From the NCBI GenBank assembly GCA_016935985.1, contig JAFGPW010000005.1, forward strand, positions 186,001 through 250,000: a stretch of DNA of 64,000 bases, given 5' to 3'. Position numbers and translations under genes: made by a program. The stretch comes from Candidatus Woesearchaeota archaeon. Its GTDB lineage: Archaea; Nanobdellota; Nanobdellia; Woesearchaeales; JAFGPW01. The notes under the pieces are model-generated. The model made no database searches. It saw nothing but the letters and a program-made list of their open reading frames with translations, and was not told the DNA's origin. Positions 7,743 to 16,136 of the stretch are shown one piece after another; positions within the stretch are counted from its first letter, which is position 1; each line of letters starts with the position of its first letter.

Positions 7743-10700
7743 GGAACCGCCCCAACCGACGGACCAGCGCAGCAGCATTCGGCCAGGCAGCGGTGCTGCT
7801 CTTCCTGCTCCTCCCTCTCGCCTCGGCGCTCGATGCCCCTGCCGTCACGAAGGGGGCGGTCACGCCCGAACCCCTCCCCACTGACGGGTTCGGCAGGGTC
7901 ATCCCTTCCGCCTCTGCTCTCCCCGAGCAGACGTCGCCTCCGGATCCCGTTCCCGGGCGCCAGCCGCTCTCCTTCCCTGCGGCCGCCGTGCTCCTCATCA
8001 CCAGCATCCTCGGCTGCTCGCTCTACTACAGGCACGACGACGACCATCTCCCTGAGCGGCGGCCGCTCATCACCCTCCTCTTCACCCTCGCTGTCGTCCT
8101 CGGCGCGCTCATGGTCTACCTGCTCGCCGGCACGTCGGGCGACGGCGGCATCACCGGCGCGGTCACCGTCGACGACGCCCTCCTCGCGCTGATCTCATCC
8201 TACGACCCGGCGATAAGCCAGGCCTCGATCCAGTACGGCGTCGAGGTCCCGCTCATCAAGGCGGTGATGACCCGGGAATCGCGGGGGGTGGCCGACATCG
8301 TCTCGCCGGTCGGGGCGGCGGGGCTCATGCAGCTCATGCCCGGCACCGCCAGGGACGAGGGTCTCGAGGTGCCCGACTACCCGCAGAGCGGGACGATGAT
8401 GATCGACGGGCAGCAGTACTCCCTCGTAACACCGATCACCGACCCGGCGGTCGACGAGCGGTTCGACCCGGAGAAGAACATCAGGGCGGGGACCGCCTAC
8501 CTGAAGAAGCAGCTCGCCGCCTTCACGACGATGGAGCTCGCGCTCGCCGCCTACAACTGGGGCCCGGGCAATGTGGAGGACAACTGCGCGGCCGGCTGGA
8601 CGAGCTGCACGAACCTGCCCGACGAGACGCGCTCCTATGTCGGCAACGTCAGCGCGTACTACACCTACTACGGCGGGAGGGGACTCTCCGCGGTCATCGG
8701 CAGCAGCGGGCGCTACCTGCTCAAGCCCTCGTTCAAGCACACCATGTACCAGAACTTCGACGCCTACTCCCATGTCGCAGAGGCCCTGGTGAACGCGACG
8801 ACGCTGTGCTCCGGCAACCACCAGTGCGTCGCCGACTGGGTCGTGATGAACGACGAATGGCGCCTCGACGAGGCCTTCATCCCGCAGTCGACCGGCTACG
8901 ACTGGCTGATACGGGCGGACGGCGAGGTCCTCACCACCCTGGCGAACGCCACCGACGTCTTCCCCGAGACGGAGAAGTGGTTCGACTACTGCGAGACCCC
9001 GGGGGAAGTCTTCTTCAACGACTTCGTGGAGTCCTTCCTCGTCTGCAACGAGTCGGTCCAGGACGGCTGCGTCTGCAACATCAGCATCCCGGACATGGAC
9101 ATCGACTACTATTACGATATCATCCTCGACAACTACTCGGAGAAGGCCGAGCGCTTCGGACCTGCCGAAGGCGATCCCGCCATGACCCGGTTCTCCTTCC
9201 GCGTCAATCCCGACTGGCCGCAGGACACCTCGTCGCCGATCCTCTACGACACCGCGCTCAACGCGACCAACTACGTGCGGTTCAACGCATCCTCACATGA
9301 GCTCGCGTTCGAGCCGGAGACGGCCGAGCAGACGGTCCTCACCTACCGCCACACCGGCACCTGCGTGCCCCTCCTCGGCTGCGTCAACATGGACTTCTGG
9401 ATCAACCGGGACGAGCTCCACACCGGCAGGGTCCCGCTCGACGAGGCGATCGGCTACAAGCTCTACAAGAGCGATGAGAGGATGGGCATCCTGTCCCCCG
9501 AAGCGCATGAGGCGTATGACGACGCCCACGCCGACGCGCCGCTCGAGTACTGCGCTGTCCGCCCCCGGATGCTGAAGGTGTGCGTGCTCACCGCGCACCC
9601 GCAGTTCGAAGACCTGTACCAGGACACCTACTTCGACCGCTACCGGAAAGAGCAGCATGAGACCAACCCCCTCATCAAGCTCGCCTTCTACAACCGCGAC
9701 GTCGTCCCGCCGCCGCCGGTAGGGAACCTATCGGCCGTCGACAAGCTCCGCGACTCGGGACGGGTGCTCCTCAAGTGGACGGCGCCCGACGCCCAGGACA
9801 TCGCCGGCTACCGTATCTACCGCTCAGAGCGCGACCTGTCCGCGCTCACCCTCGAGCAGATCAGGAGGGTCATCGCCGAGCCGCCGAACGAGACGGAGCT
9901 CCGCATCCACGAGGAGTCCTTCGACGCCGAGGGCGTGCCCCAGCACTTCGGCAGCATCGACCTCTCCTACTGCTATTACAACCGGCTCCTCGGCGACTGC
10001 GTCTACATGGTGAGCGTCGAGAAGGACCTCGCAAGCTACCACTACCCCTTCCTCTTCGGCGCCTACCCGAAGGCGCATTTCTTCCTCGACCCCGACTACG
10101 TCTATATTGTTGACGTCCCTGACGGGATAGTCTATTCCTTCGTCGTCACCGCTTTCGACTTCGAGGGGAACGAGATCACGAACGACCCGGCGGATCCCTC
10201 CCAGCGCTTCCCGTCGGTCCGGGGCGGCTCCATCGACGACGCGCCGCCGGGCAACCCCCGCGACGTCGACATACGGATGAACCAGACCGCGGTGAACATC
10301 ACCCTCAGGCCCGACCCTGAGGTGACCGAGCTCTACTTCACCTTCGTCGAGCGCGACGACCGGAACCAGGCGCTCCACCAGGTCTCGACCACGATCGACC
10401 TGCTCCGGCCGCCGACGATCTACCCGATCACGCGGGAGGAGGACCGCATGACCATCACCTTCATGAACCTCGGTTTCATACCGACCGAGATCAGCGTACG
10501 GTCGAACAAGCGGTTCGACGAGGGCCAGACCGCGATGCAGGCGATACTGCTCACCGAAGGAAACATCGAGGTCACCTCCCCGATGCTCCGCAAGCGGCTC
10601 GCTGACGCCGGGCCGCCGCCGGCTTCTCCTGATGGCGGTTCCCCAGACGAACGCGATATCCCCGTCTGCCAATCCTGCCTCACCGATGCGATAGTCGCGG

Positions 10701-11044
10701 AGACGTGCAGGTGTCCGGATGGGTGCGGGCTTCCCGCGGGATCCACGATCGTCGGGGATTATTATAATAGTAAGAAAAACAGCATCGAGCGCTATGTCAG
10801 GTGCGAAGAGCAGAGCGGTGCCGCTGATGAGGCTGACCTAATGATCGGCAAGTCATTCGGCGACACGACCTTCGGGGCATTGGTCGTCGATTGTTTGGGC
10901 ATAACCTCCGCCTCCCAGTGCGACGAGTCCCAATCCTTGCCGCCCGGTGGACGCTGTAAGTGTCCCGCCATATGCACGAAGGGAGGCGATACGATTGGGG
11001 ACGACGAGGATTGCGGGAGCGCCGTGCAGTCTTCTCCACCATAA
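7739..11044 (+). CDS. Large membrane protein with SLT-type lytic transglycosylase domain and Fn3-like/Cys-rich extensions
   Basis: ORF 7577-11044, ATG 7739 overlaps the upstream stop; TRESRGVADIVSPVGAAGLMQLMPGTA, NIRAGTAYLKKQL, ALAAYNWGPGNV; Fn3-like LLKWTAPDAQDIAGYRIYRSE. Confidence 0.85.
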   Translation: MRNRPNRRTSAAAFGQAAVLLFLLLPLASALDAPAVTKGAVTPEPLPTDGFGRVIPSASALPEQTSPPDPVPGRQPLSFPAAAVLLITSILGCSLYYRHDDDHLPERRPLITLLFTLAVVLGALMVYLLAGTSGDGGITGAVTVDDALLALISSYDPAISQASIQYGVEVPLIKAVMTRESRGVADIVSPVGAAGLMQLMPGTARDEGLEVPDYPQSGTMMIDGQQYSLVTPITDPAVDERFDPEKNIRAGTAYLKKQLAAFTTMELALAAYNWGPGNVEDNCAAGWTSCTNLPDETRSYVGNVSAYYTYYGGRGLSAVIGSSGRYLLKPSFKHTMYQNFDAYSHVAEALVNATTLCSGNHQCVADWVVMNDEWRLDEAFIPQSTGYDWLIRADGEVLTTLANATDVFPETEKWFDYCETPGEVFFNDFVESFLVCNESVQDGCVCNISIPDMDIDYYYDIILDNYSEKAERFGPAEGDPAMTRFSFRVNPDWPQDTSSPILYDTALNATNYVRFNASSHELAFEPETAEQTVLTYRHTGTCVPLLGCVNMDFWINRDELHTGRVPLDEAIGYKLYKSDERMGILSPEAHEAYDDAHADAPLEYCAVRPRMLKVCVLTAHPQFEDLYQDTYFDRYRKEQHETNPLIKLAFYNRDVVPPPPVGNLSAVDKLRDSGRVLLKWTAPDAQDIAGYRIYRSERDLSALTLEQIRRVIAEPPNETELRIHEESFDAEGVPQHFGSIDLSYCYYNRLLGDCVYMVSVEKDLASYHYPFLFGAYPKAHFFLDPDYVYIVDVPDGIVYSFVVTAFDFEGNEITNDPADPSQRFPSVRGGSIDDAPPGNPRDVDIRMNQTAVNITLRPDPEVTELYFTFVERDDRNQALHQVSTTIDLLRPPTIYPITREEDRMTITFMNLGFIPTEISVRSNKRFDEGQTAMQAILLTEGNIEVTSPMLRKRLADAGPPPASPDGGSPDERDIPVCQSCLTDAIVAETCRCPDGCGLPAGSTIVGDYYNSKKNSIERYVRCEEQSGAADEADLMIGKSFGDTTFGALVVDCLGITSASQCDESQSLPPGGRCKCPAICTKGGDTIGDDEDCGSAVQSSPP

Positions 11045-11076
11045 GGGACCACCCCCTCCTGGCCCACCACAAACTA

Positions 11077-11086
11077 TTTATATAAT
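11077..11086 (+). promoter_or_regulatory. TATA box of RPA gene
   Basis: aaactatttatataatcc about 27 nt before ATG 11109. Confidence 0.6.
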
Positions 11087-11108
11087 CCCCTGTTCCGCCG
11101 TCTCTATC

Positions 11109-12185
11109 ATGATCCGCATGCCCTATGAGAAGATCATCGGGAAGATCAAGGAGAGCGCGAAGCTCTCCGACCAGGAGATCGACGAGAGGATCAAGCTCAA
11201 GCTCAGCCAGCTCGCCGGGCTCATCTCGAAGGAGGGCGCCGCCCACATCGTCGCGAACGAGCTCGGCATCAAGCTCTTCGACGCGAACGGCGGCAAATTC
11301 AAGATCCAGGACATCCTGATGGGCATGAGAAGCGTCGAGACCGTCGGGCGCGTCACCCAGGTCTTCCCGACGAGCGAGTTCACCCGGCGGGACGGCACGC
11401 CCTCGAAGGTCGGCTCGTTCGTCATCGGCGACGAGACCGGCACCATCCGGGTCGCCTGCTGGGGCGACAAGGCGGACGTGCTCAAGGGGCTCAGGCCTGG
11501 CGACATCGTGAAGGTCAAGGACACGTATGTGCGGGACAACCGCGGCAGGCTCGAACTCCACGCGAACGACCGCGCGGTCATCCAGGTGAACCCTGCAGGC
11601 GAGAGCGCGCCCGAGATACCGGTGCGCCAGGCGCAGGCCCGCACCAGGAAGAAGATAGCCGACCTCCAGGAGAACGACCAGGACGTCGAGCTGCTCGGCA
11701 CCATCGTCCAGGTCTTCGACCCGCGCTACTTCGAGGTCTGCCCTGACTGCAACAGGCGCGTGCGCGACGCGGGCGACGGGTTCTCCTGCGAGCAGCACGG
11801 CAAAGTGACGCCCGACCTCTCCTTCGTCTTCAACCTCTTCATCGACGACGGCTCTGAGACCATCCGCGTTGTCTGCTTCAGGAACCAGGCGGTGAACCTC
11901 ACGGGGAGGACGCAGGGAGAGATAATCGCCATGCGCGACCAGCCCGAGGCTATCGAAGCGATCAAGACCGACCTCTTGGGGAACACCATCAAGGTCGTCG
12001 GCCGCGCGGTCAAGAATGAGATGTTCGGCCGGCTCGAGTTCATCGCGAACATCGTGGACCCGAAGCCAGACCCGAAAGATGAGGTCTCGAGGCTCAAGGA
12101 TGAGATCGCGAAAGAGGAAGCCGGCCAGAAGCCGTCAGCCCAGCCGCAACCTTTTTCTGCAGATGCCGCTTTCCCTCCCCCATGA
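11109..12185 (+). CDS. rpa: Replication factor A / RPA-like OB-fold single-stranded DNA-binding protein
   Basis: OB-fold motifs VGRVTQVFP...GTIRVACWGDKADVL...VKVKDTYVRDNRGRLELH; zinc-finger-like CPDCNRRV...CEQHG; ATG 11109 fits TATA. Confidence 0.85.
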   Translation: MIRMPYEKIIGKIKESAKLSDQEIDERIKLKLSQLAGLISKEGAAHIVANELGIKLFDANGGKFKIQDILMGMRSVETVGRVTQVFPTSEFTRRDGTPSKVGSFVIGDETGTIRVACWGDKADVLKGLRPGDIVKVKDTYVRDNRGRLELHANDRAVIQVNPAGESAPEIPVRQAQARTRKKIADLQENDQDVELLGTIVQVFDPRYFEVCPDCNRRVRDAGDGFSCEQHGKVTPDLSFVFNLFIDDGSETIRVVCFRNQAVNLTGRTQGEIIAMRDQPEAIEAIKTDLLGNTIKVVGRAVKNEMFGRLEFIANIVDPKPDPKDEVSRLKDEIAKEEAGQKPSAQPQPFSADAAFPPP

Positions 12186-12931
12186 GACCCCTTTGGCTCC
12201 TGCTCCCGCTGTGCCTGCTCTTCCTCCTGCTCCTCTCCGACTACCTCATCTTCGATTCGGCGAACGACTTGCCCCCTCCGGTATCCCGAACCGTCCTCCT
12301 CGGCTTCGACCTCGAGGAGCCGGACACTGACGAGGATGTCGCGGCACTCCTGGACCTGCTCGAAGCGCACAGCGCGAGTGCCACCTTCTTCGTGGTGGGA
12401 AAGGTCGCCGAGGAGCGGCCCGAGCTGATGCGGTCGATCCTCGCCGCAGGCCACGAGCTCGCCTGCCATTCCTATTCGCATCCCCAGCTCACCGGCCTGT
12501 CCGAGGCAGGGCAGCGGGAAGAGCTCACGCGATGCGCAGAAGCGCTCCAAGGCCTCGGCATCGAGCATCCGGGGTTCCGGGCGCCCTATACCCGGACGGA
12601 CCGGCACCTCGTGAGCCTGCTCGCTGGCCTCGGCTACGCCTACGACGCCTCCTATATCGAGGAATGGACGCATGCGCCGCGGGCTGGCGTCCCTGGGATC
12701 AAGGTCTCGGCCTCGTTCCTGCCGCTCACCGACTACTATTGGCTCTACCTGCTACGGAGCCCCGGGCCCTTCTACGCTGCGCTCAGGGGGTACCCGGCAT
12801 CGCGGCTGCTCTCAGTGGACCTCCATCCGCGCTACGTGATGCGGTATCCCAGCCATCTGGGCGCCTATCTCGCCTGGTGCGAGGAGGCCGGATGCGCGTT
12901 CCTGAGCCATCAGGAGCTCATGAAAGGCTGA
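12182..12931 (+). CDS. Secreted or membrane-anchored polysaccharide deacetylase (NodB family)
   Basis: N-term hydrophobic helix; LGFDLEEPDT, SATFFVVGKVAE, HELACHSYSHP, GFRAPYTR. Confidence 0.85.
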   Translation: MRPLWLLLPLCLLFLLLLSDYLIFDSANDLPPPVSRTVLLGFDLEEPDTDEDVAALLDLLEAHSASATFFVVGKVAEERPELMRSILAAGHELACHSYSHPQLTGLSEAGQREELTRCAEALQGLGIEHPGFRAPYTRTDRHLVSLLAGLGYAYDASYIEEWTHAPRAGVPGIKVSASFLPLTDYYWLYLLRSPGPFYAALRGYPASRLLSVDLHPRYVMRYPSHLGAYLAWCEEAGCAFLSHQELMKG

Positions 12932-13107
12932 TCCCTCCCATCTATTCACTGGCCACTGGACAGGCTGTCGTGAGCTATAATAAGCGCCCCTTTCCTCTCT
13001 CCTTCTTGCGGTTTACGCGCATACACAACTCCTGTCCCCCACCCTGCTTCCTTTTTTCTTTTCCAGGGGGATTGAAACAAGACCCGAAAGGAATGGAGGT
13101 GTTACGG

Positions 13108-13377
13108 ATGGACAACGGAAAAAAAAACCTGCCGGAGCGGAAGTTCAAGGCAGGGCCTGTGTCTGCAGTGGTCTGGCTCAACCAGTCGGTCACCAAGGAG
13201 GGCGAGGTCCGCGGCTACGCGACCGTCTCCCTCGAACGCAACTACAAGGATAGGGACGGCGAGTGGCAGAAGACGTCATCGCTGCGCCTCTCCGACCTGC
13301 CGAAGGCTGCGCTGATGCTCAACAAGGCCTTCGAGTACCTGGTGACGAAGGACCAGGAATCTGGCTCTTCCGCCTAA
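13108..13377 (+). CDS. Small conserved archaeal-type protein of unknown function
   Basis: GGAGGT SD before ATG 13108; MDNGKKNLPERKFKAGPVSAVVWLNQ...SLRLSDLPKAALMLNKAFEYL. Confidence 0.65.
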   Translation: MDNGKKNLPERKFKAGPVSAVVWLNQSVTKEGEVRGYATVSLERNYKDRDGEWQKTSSLRLSDLPKAALMLNKAFEYLVTKDQESGSSA

Positions 13378-13401
13378 AAATTAATAAATGAGGTGCTTCT
13401 C

Positions 13402-14415
13402 ATGATCGACGCTGCGAAGAGAGGGGCGAACGCCCCTGCGATACCCAAGGACGACACCATGGACAGCCCTGTCCAGAGACGGAAGCGGATGAGCGTGCAG
13501 GAGCTCCCTGGCGTGGGAGCCGCGACAGCGGAGAAGCTCGAGGAGGCAGGCTTCTCAGACGTGATGGCGATAGCGGTAGCCTCCCCCGGCGAGCTCGTGG
13601 AGGCGGCCGGCGTCACCGAGTCGGCAGCCCGGAAGATGATCAACGCCGCAAGGAACAACCTCGACATGGGCTTCGAGTCCGGCGAGGCGGTGCTCGAGCG
13701 GCGCAAGACCGTCAGGAAACTCCACTCCGGCTCCAAGGCGCTCGACAACCTGCTCGGCGGCGGGTTCGAATCAGGGGCGATTACCGAAGTGTTCGGCGAG
13801 TTCGGGAGCGGCAAGACCCAGATAGCCCATGTCCTTGCGGTCAGCTGCCAGAAGGACAACCCTTCCGCCTGCGCCATCTACATCGACACCGAGAACACCT
13901 TCAGGCCGGAGCGCATCCAGCAGATCGCGAAAGGGGCAGGGCTCGACCCGATCAAGGTTCTCAAGAACATCAAGGTGGCGCGCGCCTATAACTCAGACCA
14001 TCAGATGCTGCTCGCCGAGAAGGTGGAGGACCTCATCAAGGTGGAGGACCTCAACGTCAGGGTGGTGATCGTGGATTCTCTCACCGCCCACTTCAGGGCC
14101 GAGTTCATCGGCAGGGGAACGCTTGCCGAGCGCCAGCAGAAGCTCAACAAGCACATGCATATCCTGCTCAAGCTGGCCGACATCCACAACGTGACCGTGC
14201 TCGTGACGAACCAGGTGATGGCGAAGCCTGACATCTTCTTCGGCGACCCCACCCAGGCGATCGGTGGCCATGTGGTGGCGCATGCCTCGACCTTTAGGAT
14301 TTACCTTCGGAAGGGCAAGAAAGGGAGTCGGGTGGCAAAGCTCATCGACAGCCCGAACCTGGCAGAAGGCGAGTGCGGCTTCTTCATCGTAGAGGAAGGC
14401 ATCAAGGACCTCTGA
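13402..14415 (+). CDS. radA: DNA repair and recombination protein RadA
   Basis: HhH ([18 protein letters not shown]), Walker [59 protein letters not shown]. Confidence 0.95.
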   Translation: MIDAAKRGANAPAIPKDDTMDSPVQRRKRMSVQELPGVGAATAEKLEEAGFSDVMAIAVASPGELVEAAGVTESAARKMINAARNNLDMGFESGEAVLERRKTVRKLHSGSKALDNLLGGGFESGAITEVFGEFGSGKTQIAHVLAVSCQKDNPSACAIYIDTENTFRPERIQQIAKGAGLDPIKVLKNIKVARAYNSDHQMLLAEKVEDLIKVEDLNVRVVIVDSLTAHFRAEFIGRGTLAERQQKLNKHMHILLKLADIHNVTVLVTNQVMAKPDIFFGDPTQAIGGHVVAHASTFRIYLRKGKKGSRVAKLIDSPNLAEGECGFFIVEEGIKDL

Positions 14416-14554
14416 GGTCCCTTTCTCTCTCTTTTAAACCGGGTTTAATAACAAGTTTTAAATACGATATCCCGTACCCTCCTGCGCTGTCGCACCTGGT
14501 GCGGCGATTCGACGCCCGTGGGGGTGTCATTGGATAGGATAGGTGAAATGGAAT

Positions 14555-14962
14555 ATGTACAGGAATGATAGGGGCGGCGGTTTCCGCCCGCAAGGCAATT
14601 TCGCTCCGGTGAAGGTCGGAGAAGAGCTTGACGTGAAGATAGAGGCTGTCGGCGAGAAGGGCGACGGCATCGCCAAGAAGGGCGGTTTCGTGCTGTTCGT
14701 GCCCGGCACCAAAGAAGGCGACGAAGTGCGGATCAGGGTGACCAAGGTCCTGCGGAAGGTCGGCTTCGCCGAGGTCGTCGGCACTGGCGGCTCCGCTCCT
14801 GCTGAGAAGGCCTCAGAACCTGCTGAGGATGAGGCTGAAGACTACGACGACACCCAGGATTCCGAGGACTTCGGGGAGGATGATTCCGAGCCCGATGAGG
14901 CTGAGGAGGATTCCAACGAGGAGACTGAGGAAGGGCCTGAGAAAGACGAGGAGAAGAACTGA
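14555..14962 (+). CDS. TRAM domain protein with acidic C-terminal tail
   Basis: VGEELDVKIEAVGEKGDGIAKKGGFVLFVPGTKEGDEVRIRVTKVLRKVGFAEVV; ATG 14543 also possible. Confidence 0.8.
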   Translation: MYRNDRGGGFRPQGNFAPVKVGEELDVKIEAVGEKGDGIAKKGGFVLFVPGTKEGDEVRIRVTKVLRKVGFAEVVGTGGSAPAEKASEPAEDEAEDYDDTQDSEDFGEDDSEPDEAEEDSNEETEEGPEKDEEKN

Positions 14963-15023
14963 TTCTTCTCTCTCCTTTTTCTTTTTCTCTACATTTTTAT
15001 ACTTGGCATGATTCTTCCCTCTC

Positions 15024-15584
15024 ATGCGGCTCTTCCTCGGGATATGGCTGAGCGCTGGGGCGCGTGACCATCTGGCAGCCCTCATCTCGAGCATCAGGCC
15101 TGCGCTCCACGCGGATGACCGGCTCGCCTTCGTCCGCCAAGAGAACCTCCATCTCACCCTCTTGTTCCTCGGTGAGGTGAGGGATAGCATGGCCGGGAGG
15201 ATACAGAAGGTCCTCTCAGGTCTCGATGCGATCGGCTTCTCGCTCGCCCTCACTGGCATCGGCGCGTTCCCCTCGCCGGCGAAGCCGCGCGTCATCTGGG
15301 CAGGAATCTCGCCGGAAGAGCCGGTGCGAGCCCTCTACCAAAGGATCTGCGCTGTCCTCGCTCCGTCCGGCTTCTCGGGAGAGAAAGGATACCATCCCCA
15401 TATCACGCTCGCTAGAGTGAAGCGACTCGGTCCTGCATCATCGCTTCCCCTGAGACTCAACCGGACCAAGGTCATGCCCCTTCCTCTCGATGTCAGCTCA
15501 TTCTCGCTCATCAGGAGCGAGCTCACCCCGCAGGGACCACTCTATTCCACCATCTCCTCCTTCCCGCTTAGGAAAGTATTATAA
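15024..15584 (+). CDS. thpR: RNA 2',3'-cyclic phosphodiesterase (2H phosphoesterase, LigT/ThpR family)
   Basis: Two HxT-type motifs (NLHLTLLFLGEV; HPHITLARVK); TATA acatttttatac ~27 nt upstream. Confidence 0.9.
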   Translation: MRLFLGIWLSAGARDHLAALISSIRPALHADDRLAFVRQENLHLTLLFLGEVRDSMAGRIQKVLSGLDAIGFSLALTGIGAFPSPAKPRVIWAGISPEEPVRALYQRICAVLAPSGFSGEKGYHPHITLARVKRLGPASSLPLRLNRTKVMPLPLDVSSFSLIRSELTPQGPLYSTISSFPLRKVL

Positions 15585-15615
15585 ATAAGGGGGCATAAGG
15601 TTCCTGTAGGTAAGT

Positions 15616-16113
15616 ATGGGAAACAGAGGCCAGATACAGTCCTATATAATCATCGTCGCGATGGCTGCCATAATCACGATGCTTCTCGTCTATTTCGGTT
15701 TCCAAGCCTGGAAGAGCATGGGCTCGAAGACGGCAGAGATACAATCCCTGAAGTTCGAGGCGGATTTCACGAATGCGATAGCCGAGATCGAGCGCAGGTC
15801 CGGCTCGGTCGAGCGCGAGTTCGAGCTCCCGGACGGCTATTCACGGATATGCTTCCTCGATCCCTCGAGGTCGCAGCTCCACTTTCCTGATCCGCCGAAC
15901 CCCCTCTTCGTCCAGTTCGCGGAGGAGCAGAAGAACGTCTTCCTCGAAGGGGACAGCATGCCCCTCGGCTACCGGACGAACCAGATAAAGACTGATGTCG
16001 ATGACCGCTGGCCCTGCTTCGAGGCGACCGATGGCCTTGTCAGGTTCAGGATGTCCGGCGGCGGCATGTCCGGCGGCGTGGTCAGGCTCGAGCAGATATC
16101 CTATGCCTCATAA
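15616..16113 (+). CDS. Prepilin-like membrane-anchored protein
   Basis: MGNRGQIQSYIIIVAMAAIITMLLVYFGFQ; TATA tattataaataagg upstream. Confidence 0.7.
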   Translation: MGNRGQIQSYIIIVAMAAIITMLLVYFGFQAWKSMGSKTAEIQSLKFEADFTNAIAEIERRSGSVEREFELPDGYSRICFLDPSRSQLHFPDPPNPLFVQFAEEQKNVFLEGDSMPLGYRTNQIKTDVDDRWPCFEATDGLVRFRMSGGGMSGGVVRLEQISYAS

Positions 16114-16136
16114 TCGAAATACTGCAAGGTGATATC

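Noticed and set aside
592-11044. Prophage or bacterial contamination explaining the murein hydrolases
   Set aside because: No phage structural, integrase or terminase genes, and archaeal genes follow directly with the same composition and promoter style; not excluded without read data
13755-13785. tRNA-like GGTTCGAATC string
   Set aside because: Lies inside radA Walker A-proximal coding sequence with no cloverleaf potential visible
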